In this document: positions 14,299-23,527 of the stretch, piece by piece
How positions within the stretch are numbered: the first letter of the stretch is position 1
How the letters are laid out: every line of letters begins with the position of its first letter
Origin: Pelagerythrobacter aerophilus
GTDB lineage: Bacteria; Pseudomonadota; Alphaproteobacteria; Sphingomonadales; Sphingomonadaceae
DNA: 36,545 nucleotides
Assembly: GCF_003581645.1 (NCBI RefSeq)
Contig: NZ_QXFK01000001.1
Coordinates: forward strand, 1 to 36,545
Reading direction: 5' to 3'
The notes under the pieces: model-generated
Told to the model about the DNA's origin: nothing
The model's database searches: none
The model's input: the letters and a program-made list of their open reading frames with translations, nothing else
Program-made: the position numbers and the translations under genes

Positions 14299-17004
14299 TC
14301 AGAAGGCGGTGCGGAAACCGACATAGAAGCGTCGGCCGAGCAGGTCATAGGTCATCGTGTCGGTGTTCGCATCGGTGAAGCTCTGGATATAGGGCGCCTT
14401 GCGGTCGAAGAGATTGTCGACCCCCAGCTGGAAGCGCGTCTTTTCGTCGATCTCATATGCAAGCTGGAGATTGTGGTAGAAGACGTTCGGCGTGCTGTAG
14501 CCGATTTCGCCGGGCGCCGCATTAAAGTCGGTCGCCTTGCCGATCCACTGCGTCGACCAGGTCGCGCTGATGCCGTCCTTTTCGGCGGTGAGCACGCCAT
14601 AACCGCGCCATTTCGGATAGCCGCCGTTGCCGCCGCCGATGAAGCCGTCGAAATCGATCGGGGCGCCGCCGGGAAATGGCAGGACGACATATTTGTTGAG
14701 GTAGGTCAGGTTGACGTCGAGCGAGACGTTCACGCTGCCGATGTCATTATTATAGACGAGCCCTAGGTCGAGGCCGTTCATTTCCTCGCGGCCCGTATTG
14801 ATCGGCTGCGCCGAAAGGAAGGTGACTTCGCCGGTCAGCGCACTGCGGGTAAAGTCGTCACAGAAAGGATGCGACAGGTTCTGGCTGGCATAGCAGATGG
14901 CCAGCTTGGTCGAACCCGGGATCGCGCGGATCGCATCCTTGATCTTGATGTCGAACCAGTCGGCCGTGAGCGACAGGCCCGGGACCAGTCCCTTGGGCGA
15001 GATCACCGTCCCGACGGTCCAGGTCGTCGAGCTTTCGGGTTTCAGATTTTCGTTGCCGCCGACCGTGGTGAGGATCGTCGTCCCCTGCTGGACATAGTTT
15101 GCCGGCACCCCCGACGCCTGGCAGTTGGCGATCAGCGTCGCATTGCCGCTCGTCGTGTAGCGCGAACAGGGATCGGTGGTCGTCAGATTGCCTTCGGACA
15201 CGCCACCGAACAGTTCGGGGACATTGGGGATGCGAAAACCGGTGCCATAGGTGCCGCGCAGGCGGAAGCTGTCGTTGATCACCCAGTCGAGGCTAGCCTT
15301 ATAGTTCCAGTCGCTCCCGAACAGGTCATAATCCGAATAGCGGACCGCGCCATCGAGCGTCAGCGCCTCGAAGAAGGGCTTGTCGGCGAGGATCGGCACC
15401 GACAATTCGAGATAGGCTTCCTTGGCGGTGCTGGTCCCCGAAATCGGATCCTGCTGGTTGGTGTTGGCGATGCCGAGCACGGTCAGCGGATCGGGGTCGC
15501 GCCAGCCCTTTTCCTTGCGATAGACGAGGCCGGCCGCGAACGAGACCGGGCCGGCAGGCAGCCTGAACAGGTCACCGTTGAGATCGGCAGTTACCGTCGC
15601 CAGTTCATTCCCGCCGCGGTCACGCGAGGTGAAGAGGATATAGTCGAGCACCTCGGGCGTCAGGTCGCCGAAGCCGAGATAGTCGGCGCACGGGATCGAC
15701 GCGCCCGCCGCGAGGCTGCACTTGGTCGTGTCCAGCGTGTTCGCCACGCGTTCGAGATTGGCGATATTGGTCGAACCGTCGACCGCCGTGTTACGCCCGA
15801 AAGCGCCGGCGACTTCCCATGCCCAATTGTTCGACAGTTTGCCGCGAAGGCCGAAAGTCCCCTGCCAGGTGTCGGTTTCCTGGAAGAACTGCCGCGGGCC
15901 GGGCTCGGCGAGGCGGCGCTGCACGAGCACGATATTCTGCCCCGTTGGGTTGGTCGGATTGCTCGCCGCGATCGCGAGATTGCGCAACGTACCCGGGGTC
16001 GCGATCTGGTTCGACTTGCGGAAGGTGTAGAGGAATTCGCCGAACGCCTCGATGTTGTCGGTGATGTCATAATCGGCGAAGAAGGCCGTGCTGACGCGCT
16101 CGACCGGGCTTACCGCGTTGAGGAACGGGTTCGAGTTGAAGTTGTGCTTCGCCGCGCTGTACGGCTCGAAGAAATTGCCGTTGCCGCCGAGCACCTGGTT
16201 GAAGTTGATCTGCTGACCGTTGGGCAGCACCGCGCGACCGCCGATCGTCGAGGCGCTGTTGACGCATGACAGTTGGCCCGGCGTCGTTTCGGCAAGCGAA
16301 CAGGGCGCCCGCGTCGCCATGTTGACCGCCTTGGTCTTCTGATAGGTGACCGCCGCCATGAAGCCGCCACGGTCGTTGCGGATGCCCCAGAGAAGATCGG
16401 CGGTGAAATCCGAGCCATCGCCCTTTTCGGTGATCCCCTGCCGGACGCTGAGGCCCAGCCCTTCATAGTCGGTGCGCGTCACGAGGTTGACGACGCCCGC
16501 CATCGCATCGGCGCCATAGATCGCCGACGCGCCATCCTTGAGCACATCGGTGCGCGCGAGGGCGGCAACCGGGATCATGTTGAGATCGGGCGACGAGTTG
16601 GCACCGGTGCCGCCCGCGACGAGGCGGCGGCCGTTGAGGAGCACGAGGGTGCGCTTGATCCCGAGCCCACGCAGATTGACCTGCGCGGTGCCATATCCGT
16701 TGTTCGCCCAATAGGCCGAGGTCTGGTTGCCCGCGAAGCCTGCGTTGGCAGGCAAGCGCTGCAGCACGGTCTCGATGTTGACGACGCCTGTATTCTCGAT
16801 CTGCTCGGCCGAGACCACCGTCGCCGGACCGACGCCCGCCAGATCCTGCCGGCGAATGCGCGACCCCGTTACAACGATGTCGGAACCGCTGGGGGCATCC
16901 TCGGCGGCCGGCGCCTGCGCCGGAGCGTCGCTTTGCGCAAAAGCGGGCGTTGCGAAGGTAGCGACCACCGCGGCGCTGGCGAGCAAAAATGTCCTGGTCA
17001 TCAT
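14299..17004 (-). CDS. TonB-dependent outer-membrane receptor 1
   Basis: 901 residues. Signal peptide about 1-23 (ATPAFAQ), TonB box/plug start SDIVVTGSRIRRQD, plug domain with VLQRLPANAGF and LNGRRLVAGG, then a long 22-strand barrel ending YVGFRTAF with a terminal Phe. It imports a bulky or scarce substrate using TonB energy. The substrate is unknown; several Cys pairs lie in extracellular loops. It heads an operon with two PepSY genes, which points to a metal chelate or redox-active ligand. Two control signals lie upstream: an ECF-type promoter (17132-17159) and a GntR-type palindrome (17051-17064). The ribosome binding site CAGGGGG precedes ATG 17004. Confidence 0.92.
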   Translation of the reverse strand: MMTRTFLLASAAVVATFATPAFAQSDAPAQAPAAEDAPSGSDIVVTGSRIRRQDLAGVGPATVVSAEQIENTGVVNIETVLQRLPANAGFAGNQTSAYWANNGYGTAQVNLRGLGIKRTLVLLNGRRLVAGGTGANSSPDLNMIPVAALARTDVLKDGASAIYGADAMAGVVNLVTRTDYEGLGLSVRQGITEKGDGSDFTADLLWGIRNDRGGFMAAVTYQKTKAVNMATRAPCSLAETTPGQLSCVNSASTIGGRAVLPNGQQINFNQVLGGNGNFFEPYSAAKHNFNSNPFLNAVSPVERVSTAFFADYDITDNIEAFGEFLYTFRKSNQIATPGTLRNLAIAASNPTNPTGQNIVLVQRRLAEPGPRQFFQETDTWQGTFGLRGKLSNNWAWEVAGAFGRNTAVDGSTNIANLERVANTLDTTKCSLAAGASIPCADYLGFGDLTPEVLDYILFTSRDRGGNELATVTADLNGDLFRLPAGPVSFAAGLVYRKEKGWRDPDPLTVLGIANTNQQDPISGTSTAKEAYLELSVPILADKPFFEALTLDGAVRYSDYDLFGSDWNYKASLDWVINDSFRLRGTYGTGFRIPNVPELFGGVSEGNLTTTDPCSRYTTSGNATLIANCQASGVPANYVQQGTTILTTVGGNENLKPESSTTWTVGTVISPKGLVPGLSLTADWFDIKIKDAIRAIPGSTKLAICYASQNLSHPFCDDFTRSALTGEVTFLSAQPINTGREEMNGLDLGLVYNNDIGSVNVSLDVNLTYLNKYVVLPFPGGAPIDFDGFIGGGNGGYPKWRGYGVLTAEKDGISATWSTQWIGKATDFNAAPGEIGYSTPNVFYHNLQLAYEIDEKTRFQLGVDNLFDRKAPYIQSFTDANTDTMTYDLLGRRFYVGFRTAF

Positions 17005-17050
17005 AGCAAAACCCCCTGATGGTTGGCTGATTCCCCTCAGAGAGCATCAA

Positions 17051-17064
17051 ATGTATATACAGGT
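17051..17064. promoter_or_regulatory. GntR/HutC-type palindromic operator before TonB receptor 1
   Basis: Contains the perfect 10-bp palindrome TGTATATACA (17052-17061), the type of site bound by HutC-like regulators. It lies between the ECF-like promoter and the receptor start, so a bound repressor would block transcription. A related site sits at 12060-12073. Confidence 0.65.
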
Positions 17065-17131
17065 CAACAGGAAATTACTGAATCATATCAAATAGTTAGA
17101 GCATAAATTCCGGGCGCAAGATATGCTTTAA

Positions 17132-17159
17132 ATACGCATCCCGACGCATCATCCCTCAT
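17132..17159 (-). promoter_or_regulatory. ECF-type promoter upstream of TonB receptor 1
   Basis: ATGAGGG - 16 nt - CGTAT on the minus strand, about 128 bp before the start at 17004. Same signature and spacing as the copper promoters. The rest of 17165-17287 has no visible gene or terminator. Confidence 0.68.
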
Positions 17160-17287
17160 CGATTTTGAAATTTTTTTGCAGGCAGCGGTCTGCTCACGCA
17201 GGGAGAGGGCTCCTCACCCCCTCGACTTGCTCATGAAATGACGGGACCAACGGCGTCACGGTCCGGGCGTGCCGGCATCGCGGCCAC

Positions 17288-18036
<749 letters not shown>

Positions 18037-18040
<4 letters not shown>

Positions 18041-19284
18041 GATGTCCGCTTTCCGTCACGCATGGCTCGCACGCGCCGGAAAGCCGCATTGAGATCGGCG
18101 ATCAGGTCCTGCGGCGCCTCCAGCCCGGCGTGGATGCGGATCAGCGCACCTTCGGCCTCGCCACTGGGGAAATCGCGGATCGGCGCGGGCCATGCCGGGA
18201 CCGCGAGGCTTTCGAAGCCGCCCCAGCTCGATCCGAGCTGGAATAGCGACAGCTCGTTGAAAAAGGCGGCGGTTTCCGGTGACGTCAGGCGATCGAGTTG
18301 GACGCCGAACAATCCCGACGCGCCCGCAAAGTCCCGCTTCCAGATCGCATGACCGGGATCTGCCGGATGAGCCGGATAGCGGACGGCGACCACCTCGGGC
18401 TGATCGAGAAACCAGTCGATCAGCGTCGCCGCCGTGCGCTGATGACGTTCGAGACGGGCATCAAGCGTTCGGATACCCCGATGGACGAGGTAGCAATTGT
18501 CGGGGCTGGCGCAATTACCCCAGCGCGCGGCCGCATCCTTGAGACGGCGATAGATGGCCTCGCTGCCGGCGGTCATCGTGCCGAGAAGGCAATCGGAGTG
18601 GCCCGAGAGATATTTGGTTGCCGATGCAAGCGAAACATCGACGCCATGGGCCAGCGGCTTGAAGAAGAGCGGCGTAGCCCAGGTGTTGTCGACAGCAGTC
18701 AGGATATTCCTGCTACGCGCGACCGCGACGATCGCGGGGACGTCGATCATGTCGAAGGTCTGCGAACCAGGCGTTTCCATGTAGATGAGCCGGGTATTGC
18801 CGCGGCAGAGTGCGGCAATCTCCGGGCCGATATCGGGCCGGAAATATTCGACCTCGACACCGAAGCGCGCAAGCACGTCGGTCAGAAACTTGCGGGTCGG
18901 CCCATAAACGCAGTCCGCAACGAGCAGATGGTCCCCCTCGCCCACGAAAGCCGTGAGGGTAAGGGCGATTGCGCTCGTTCCCGACGAGGTGATGACCGTT
19001 GCATGGCCCGCTTCGAGTTCGCTTACGGCCTCGGCGAGCGCGAATGTCGTTCGCGTTCCGTAAAGTCCATAGATGACCTCATCGTACAGGCCCTGGTGCC
19101 GATCCATATATGCCTCGACACTGTCGTAAATAATGGTCGAGGCCCGATCTACGGGCGGATTGATGAGGCCGCGCTGAGCTTGTGGCCGCGGCCCCGCATG
19201 GACGGCGCGGGTCGGATCCTGCCAGGCGCCCCCGCCCGGCCTCGTCAGCCGCTGACCCGATTTCTGGTCGTGTTTATCCTGCAT
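18037..19284 (-). CDS. metC: Cystathionine beta-lyase-like PLP enzyme
   Basis: 415 residues of the Cys/Met metabolism PLP family. Motifs: cofactor-binding SSGTSAIALTL near 100, ETPGSQTFDMIDVPAI (Asp of PLP pocket), VDNTWATPL, and the PLP lysine in SATKYLSGHSD (Lys224). Cystathionine beta-lyases split C-S bonds of cystathionine or related sulfur amino acids to pyruvate, ammonia and a thiol; gamma-type activity cannot be excluded. It overlaps the permease gene by 11 bp and the ATPase gene by 4 bp. Its place inside a transporter operon strongly suggests that the transporter brings in its substrate, perhaps cystathionine, cystine or a lanthionine-like compound (inference). Confidence 0.88.
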
Positions 19285-21463
19285 AATGTAATTTCCGTTC
19301 GATCTTCATGCTGAGCCGGGACAGGGAGAAACAGAGGAGGAAGAATATTGTCCCGGTGAAAAGATAGGCTTCGGCGAAATAGGGACGCCATTGCGCCTCG
19401 ACGTAGGAGAGGCGGGTCGTTTGCAACAAGTCGAAGACCCCGACGATCAGGACGAGCGTGGTATTCTTCACCTCGCTGATCGAGGTGTTGACCAATCCCG
19501 GCACGCTGACTTTGAGTGCCTGCGGCAAGAGGATGTGGCGACGCGCCTGCCACTTGGTGAGGCCGAGAGCCTGAGCGGCCTCTTCCTGCCCGGCCGGGAC
19601 CGCCAGAAGGCCGCCCCGGATGACCTCCGCCATATAGGCGGCAGTGAAGAAGAGAAGTGCGATCTGGACGCGCGGCAGACTGTCGATCGACAGGTAGGAA
19701 GGGACGAACAGCGGGAACATCACCGCGGCAAGGAAGAGCACGCCGATCAGGGGCGTGCCGCGAACCACTTCGATGAAGGCGACGCTCGGCCAGCGAACGG
19801 CGCGCTTCGGCGATCTGCGTCCGAATGCGAGGAGGATTGCCAACGGAAAGGCGCCGATCACCGCGACACTCGCAAGCAGCAATGTAACCGGAAGGCCGCT
19901 CCACTTTTCCATCGGCACATAGGGAAGGCCTGCAAACCCGCCGCGCAGCAGAAGGATTGCGGCTGCAACCGCTCCAAGCCATGCAAGGCCGAGGCGGCCG
20001 CTCCAAAATCGCGGCGCGAAAGATAGCGCAAGACATCCAAGCAACGCCGCGGCAGCCCCAGCGGCGCGCCATTGCTCGGGCTCGGGATAGGTTCCGAACA
20101 GAATGAGCCGCGCATTTTCACGCAGGAAGGGCCAGCAGGCGCCGCCAGCCGACCGGCATTCGGTCGCGCCTCCGGCAAAGGTCGCGTCGAAGAAGAGCCA
20201 TGTCAGCCCCTTGCCGACCGCAATGGTAGCGAGGGCGAGGATAGCCACGGACAGGATCGACTGGCGACCTCCCCCGAACAGATTGCGCCGTACCCATGCC
20301 GGCCATGCCGCCACGGCGCGTATGGGGAAGGATTCGCGTGCCGCCGGCTGGTTTCGGCCGGGCTGTCCGGCGACGCTCCAGCCCAGGCGGCGAGCATAGA
20401 GGCCGGTGACGAGCGACAAGGACAAGGAAAGCAAGAGGAAGGTCGCGACAAGCAGGCCGACGCCCTCGATCGCTTGCCCGGTCTGGCTGATGACGGTGTC
20501 GACCACCGAGAGAAATTCGGGATATCCGATCGCCACGCCCAGCGAACTGTTCTTGATCGTATTGAGGTGCCAGCTCGTCATCGGCGGCATGGCAACCCGC
20601 AATGCCTGCGGAAGGACGATCCGGCCCAATGTCTGCGCGGGCGACAGGCCGAGCGCCCTCGCGGCTTCGCGCTGCCCGGCGGGCACCGCCAGGATCGCGC
20701 CGCGGAATATTTCGGCAAGATAGGCCGAAGCGTATACCGAAAGGCCGGCGACAAGCGTCAGAAACTCGGTAGAGAGCGAGAGGCCGCCGATGGTTCCGAA
20801 GCGCCCGGCCCGCGGCAGATCGATCGCGCCCCACAGAATGAGCAGGACCCCGGTCATTCCGGTCAATGCCAGCGCGAGCACGACACGCGCACGTCTGCGC
20901 CGGAAGACACCGAACAGGATCGCAGATGCCAGGAACACGATCAGCAGCGCGGCCCTCGCCGGATCGGAGAGGGTGAGCGCGGGGAGATGCAACCCCCGAT
21001 TGTCGAGGTCGATCGCTCCGACCGCACCCGAACCGGGACCGGGCAAACCGAACAGCAGTGCGGCGTACCAGACGAACATCTGGAGCAGCAGCGGAATGTT
21101 GCGGACCAGTTCGATGTAGATGCCGGAGAGCTTCGCAAGCAGCCAGTTGGATGACAGGCGGGCCATGCAGACCGCAAGGCCGAGGAGGGTCGAAAGGATG
21201 ATCCCGAGCGCCGATATGAGAAGCGTGTTGAGAAGCCCTACCGCCAGCGCCGCCGCATAGGAGTCGCCCGGCGCATATGCGATCAGCGTTTCGCCAATGG
21301 CGAAGCCCGCCCGGTCGGAGAGGAAACCCAATCCTGTCCGGATATTCCGCTCGGCGAGATTATCGGCCAATGTCGCAAACAAGCCGGACGCGACAGCAAG
21401 CCCTGCCGCCAAAAGCATCCAGGGCAGTGCGGCGTTCAGGAGGCTACGCTGCGCCCGGATCAT
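19274..21463 (-). CDS. Fused amino acid ABC permease (AapQ-AapM fusion)
   Basis: 729 residues holding two complete permeases in one chain. The N-half (1 to about 365) resembles AapQ, with the permease start YAAALAVGLLNTLLISALG and the EAA loop EAARALGLSPAQTLGRIVLP (266-285). After a linker (about 365-395), the C-half resembles AapM with GLPVTLLLASVAVIGAFPLAILLAFG and the EAA loop EAAQALGLTKWQARRHILLP near 628. In most AapJQMP systems these are two proteins. There is no stop or frameshift, so this is a true fusion that fixes a heterodimeric pore. Its start overlaps the binding-protein stop (ATGA, 21460-21463). Confidence 0.88.
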   Translation of the reverse strand: MIRAQRSLLNAALPWMLLAAGLAVASGLFATLADNLAERNIRTGLGFLSDRAGFAIGETLIAYAPGDSYAAALAVGLLNTLLISALGIILSTLLGLAVCMARLSSNWLLAKLSGIYIELVRNIPLLLQMFVWYAALLFGLPGPGSGAVGAIDLDNRGLHLPALTLSDPARAALLIVFLASAILFGVFRRRRARVVLALALTGMTGVLLILWGAIDLPRAGRFGTIGGLSLSTEFLTLVAGLSVYASAYLAEIFRGAILAVPAGQREAARALGLSPAQTLGRIVLPQALRVAMPPMTSWHLNTIKNSSLGVAIGYPEFLSVVDTVISQTGQAIEGVGLLVATFLLLSLSLSLVTGLYARRLGWSVAGQPGRNQPAARESFPIRAVAAWPAWVRRNLFGGGRQSILSVAILALATIAVGKGLTWLFFDATFAGGATECRSAGGACWPFLRENARLILFGTYPEPEQWRAAGAAAALLGCLALSFAPRFWSGRLGLAWLGAVAAAILLLRGGFAGLPYVPMEKWSGLPVTLLLASVAVIGAFPLAILLAFGRRSPKRAVRWPSVAFIEVVRGTPLIGVLFLAAVMFPLFVPSYLSIDSLPRVQIALLFFTAAYMAEVIRGGLLAVPAGQEEAAQALGLTKWQARRHILLPQALKVSVPGLVNTSISEVKNTTLVLIVGVFDLLQTTRLSYVEAQWRPYFAEAYLFTGTIFFLLCFSLSRLSMKIERKLHYAG

Positions 21464-22530
21464 CGCATCGGCAACGGGTAGATCAGCCCGCCGTCCCGGT
21501 AGAGCCTGTTCTGCCCGCGCTCGACCCCGAGCGGCGCGATGTGCCGGTCGAAGATTTCACCGTAATTGCCGGTCGCCTCGATCGCCCGATATGCCCAGTC
21601 ATCGTCGAGGCCGAGGGATTTGCCGAAGCCCGGCAGCCCGCCCAGCATCTTGCGAACCTCGGGATCGCGCGAACCGCTTCGCATACGCGCCGCATTGTCC
21701 TTGGTAACCCCCATCTCCTCGGCTGCGAAGAGTGCGTTCAGTACCCATTTGTTGATCTCGAACCATTGCTCGTCGTCGCTGCGCACAACGGGACCGACGG
21801 GCTCCTTCGTGAGTCGTTCGGGCAGCACGACATAATCGTCGGGATGCGCCGCATCGGCGAGGCGAATCACCGTCAATGTGAACGCGTCGGTGGTCATCGC
21901 GTCACATCGTCCGGCGAAGAAAGCGAGCTTCGCTTCTTCGGGGTTTTCGAACACGACCGACTGAAAGCGCAGTCCCTTGCGCTCGAAATATTCGGCAGTG
22001 TTGAGCTCGGAGGTCGTCCCCTTGGTGATGCAGATCGATGCGCCGTCGAGATCCGCCGGCAACCGCACGCCGGAACGCCGCGGCACAAGGAAGCTCTGCC
22101 CGTCATAATACATCGTGCCGACGAAATTCACGCCGAGGTCCGTGTCACGCGTAAGCGTCCATGTCGTCGTTCGCGACAGGACATCGGCCTCGCCGGTCTG
22201 AACGATCGTGAAACGCTTGTTCGAGGCAACCGGCATGAACCGAACCTTGCGGGCATCACCGAGGACTGCGGCGGCGAGGGCACGGCAATAATCGACGAAG
22301 AACCCCTGCCAGCGTCCGCGCTTGTCGAGATAGGACATGCCGAGCTGACCCGTATGAATGGCGCAATTGAGCGTCCCCCGCGCCCGGATTCGGGCGAGCG
22401 TCGAACCTTGCGCCGCGGCGATTTCATGGTTCCCGGTGCCCGCGGGCTCGCCTTCACAGCCCGCGAGCAGGAGCGCACCTGCGACGAGCAGCGCCGGAAG
22501 CCGACGGCGCAACGGGTGCAACCTATTCAT
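21460..22530 (-). CDS. aapJ: Amino acid ABC transporter substrate-binding lipoprotein (AapJ-like)
   Basis: 356 residues from ATG 22530; an ATG at 22557 in the same frame adds 9 residues and has no better ribosome site. The signal LLVAGALLLAGC makes it a lipoprotein (Cys25), unlike many soluble AapJ proteins. The type-2 periplasmic binding fold shows ARIRARGTLNCAIHTGQLGMSYLDKRGRWQGFFVDYCRALAAAVLG, TTWTLTRDTDLGVNFVGTMYYDGQSFLV and GRCDAMTTDAF, and aligns with general L-amino acid binding proteins. It delivers substrate to the fused permease. First gene of a four-gene operon; the 55-bp region before it is shared with the divergent LysR gene. Confidence 0.88.
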   Translation of the reverse strand: MNRLHPLRRRLPALLVAGALLLAGCEGEPAGTGNHEIAAAQGSTLARIRARGTLNCAIHTGQLGMSYLDKRGRWQGFFVDYCRALAAAVLGDARKVRFMPVASNKRFTIVQTGEADVLSRTTTWTLTRDTDLGVNFVGTMYYDGQSFLVPRRSGVRLPADLDGASICITKGTTSELNTAEYFERKGLRFQSVVFENPEEAKLAFFAGRCDAMTTDAFTLTVIRLADAAHPDDYVVLPERLTKEPVGPVVRSDDEQWFEINKWVLNALFAAEEMGVTKDNAARMRSGSRDPEVRKMLGGLPGFGKSLGLDDDWAYRAIEATGNYGEIFDRHIAPLGVERGQNRLYRDGGLIYPLPMR

Positions 22531-22585
22531 AAATGAGGCTTTCGATGCTAGTGCCATAAGAATTAGCTATGGGGAGCGAAGTCCG
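22531..22585. promoter_or_regulatory. Divergent promoter region aapJ / lysR
   Basis: The 55 bp between two divergent starts must hold both promoters or overlap the coding ends. LysR regulators usually bind such a region and act on both genes. A T-N11-A type site could be placed in the AT-rich part, but none is convincing by eye. Confidence 0.4.
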
Positions 22586-23491
22586 ATGAACCTGCGTCAC
22601 CTCGAGGCCTTCAGGGCCGTGATGCTCTCCGGGTCGGTCACTCAGGCTGCGCACTCGCTCAACCTCTCGCAACCCGCGGTAAGCAAGATGCTCGCGGACC
22701 TCGAGCATCAGCTCGGCTTTCAGCTCTTCCTGCGGTCGCGCGGCAGCGCGCTCACGGTGACGCCCGAGGCCGATGCCTTTTTCTACGAGGTCGAGCGGAG
22801 CTTTTCGGGCATAGCGGCGCTGAAGCGTGTGGCCGAAGATATCCGCAACATGGCGACCGGCACATTGCGAATCGCCGCGCTCCCGGCGCTCGCGGTCAGC
22901 TTTCTGCCCCGTGTCATCGCGGCCTTTCGCGAGACGCATCCGGGTGTCACCGTCCAGTTGCAGACCCGCAGTTCCTCCACGGTGCGGCAATGGATGTCGA
23001 ACCAGCAGTTCGACATCGGGCTCGCGACGCCGGCGCGCGAATTGCCCGGCATACGCATGGAACGCTTCCTGCGCTGTCCCGGAGCCTGCGTTCTCCCTGC
23101 CGGTCACCGGCTCGCCGCCAGGGAGGTCATCCGGCCGGCTGATCTCGAAGGCGAACCCTTCATCTCGCTCGCGCTCGAAGATGGCGTCCGCCACCGGATC
23201 GATCGGATTTTCGAGGATGCCGGTGTCCACCGTGAAATGGTCATCGAAACCCAATATGCGATGACCATCTGCGCGCTTGTCATGCAAGGGGTCGGATGCT
23301 CGATCCTCAACCCCGTGACCGCGGCGGATTATGCCGAACGGGGCCTGACGGTTCGTGATTTCGCGCCGGAGGTTCATTTCGAATATATGCTCTTCACGCC
23401 GAAGTTGAGGCCGATGTCTCAGGTCGCGGCCGCCTTCATAGCGATGCTCCAATCTCACCGCGACGCGATGTTCGGGTCCGACGCTGGCTGA
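22586..23491 (+). CDS. LysR-family transcriptional regulator
   Basis: 301 residues. The helix-turn-helix MNLRHLEAFRAVMLSGSVTQAAHSLNLSQPAVSKMLADLEHQLGFQLFLR is classic LysR. The effector domain runs from about residue 92 (GTLRIAALPALAVSFLPRVIAAFRETHPGVTVQLQT), and the family's ligand-cleft segments follow (QQFDIGLATPARELPG, VMQGVGCSILNPVTAADYAERGL). The sequence recalls OccR/NocR-type regulators of opine or amino acid transport. Start chosen at ATG 22586 with GGGGAG upstream; a longer frame from 22358 was rejected as it runs through the aapJ start. Divergent from aapJ, so it most likely controls the transporter-lyase operon in response to its amino acid substrate. Confidence 0.9.
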   Translation: MNLRHLEAFRAVMLSGSVTQAAHSLNLSQPAVSKMLADLEHQLGFQLFLRSRGSALTVTPEADAFFYEVERSFSGIAALKRVAEDIRNMATGTLRIAALPALAVSFLPRVIAAFRETHPGVTVQLQTRSSSTVRQWMSNQQFDIGLATPARELPGIRMERFLRCPGACVLPAGHRLAAREVIRPADLEGEPFISLALEDGVRHRIDRIFEDAGVHREMVIETQYAMTICALVMQGVGCSILNPVTAADYAERGLTVRDFAPEVHFEYMLFTPKLRPMSQVAAAFIAMLQSHRDAMFGSDAG

Positions 23492-23527
23492 GCCGGGACG
23501 TCGCGGCACGGCCATCGAAGCCCCGGG

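Noticed and set aside
14869-16269. 466-codon open frame opposite TonB receptor 1
   Set aside because: Arg-rich antisense product without motifs; the receptor is intact.
17030-17036. CTGAGGG close to TonB receptor 1 as its ECF promoter
   Set aside because: No CGTA 16 bases downstream; the site at 17132-17159 has the full signature.
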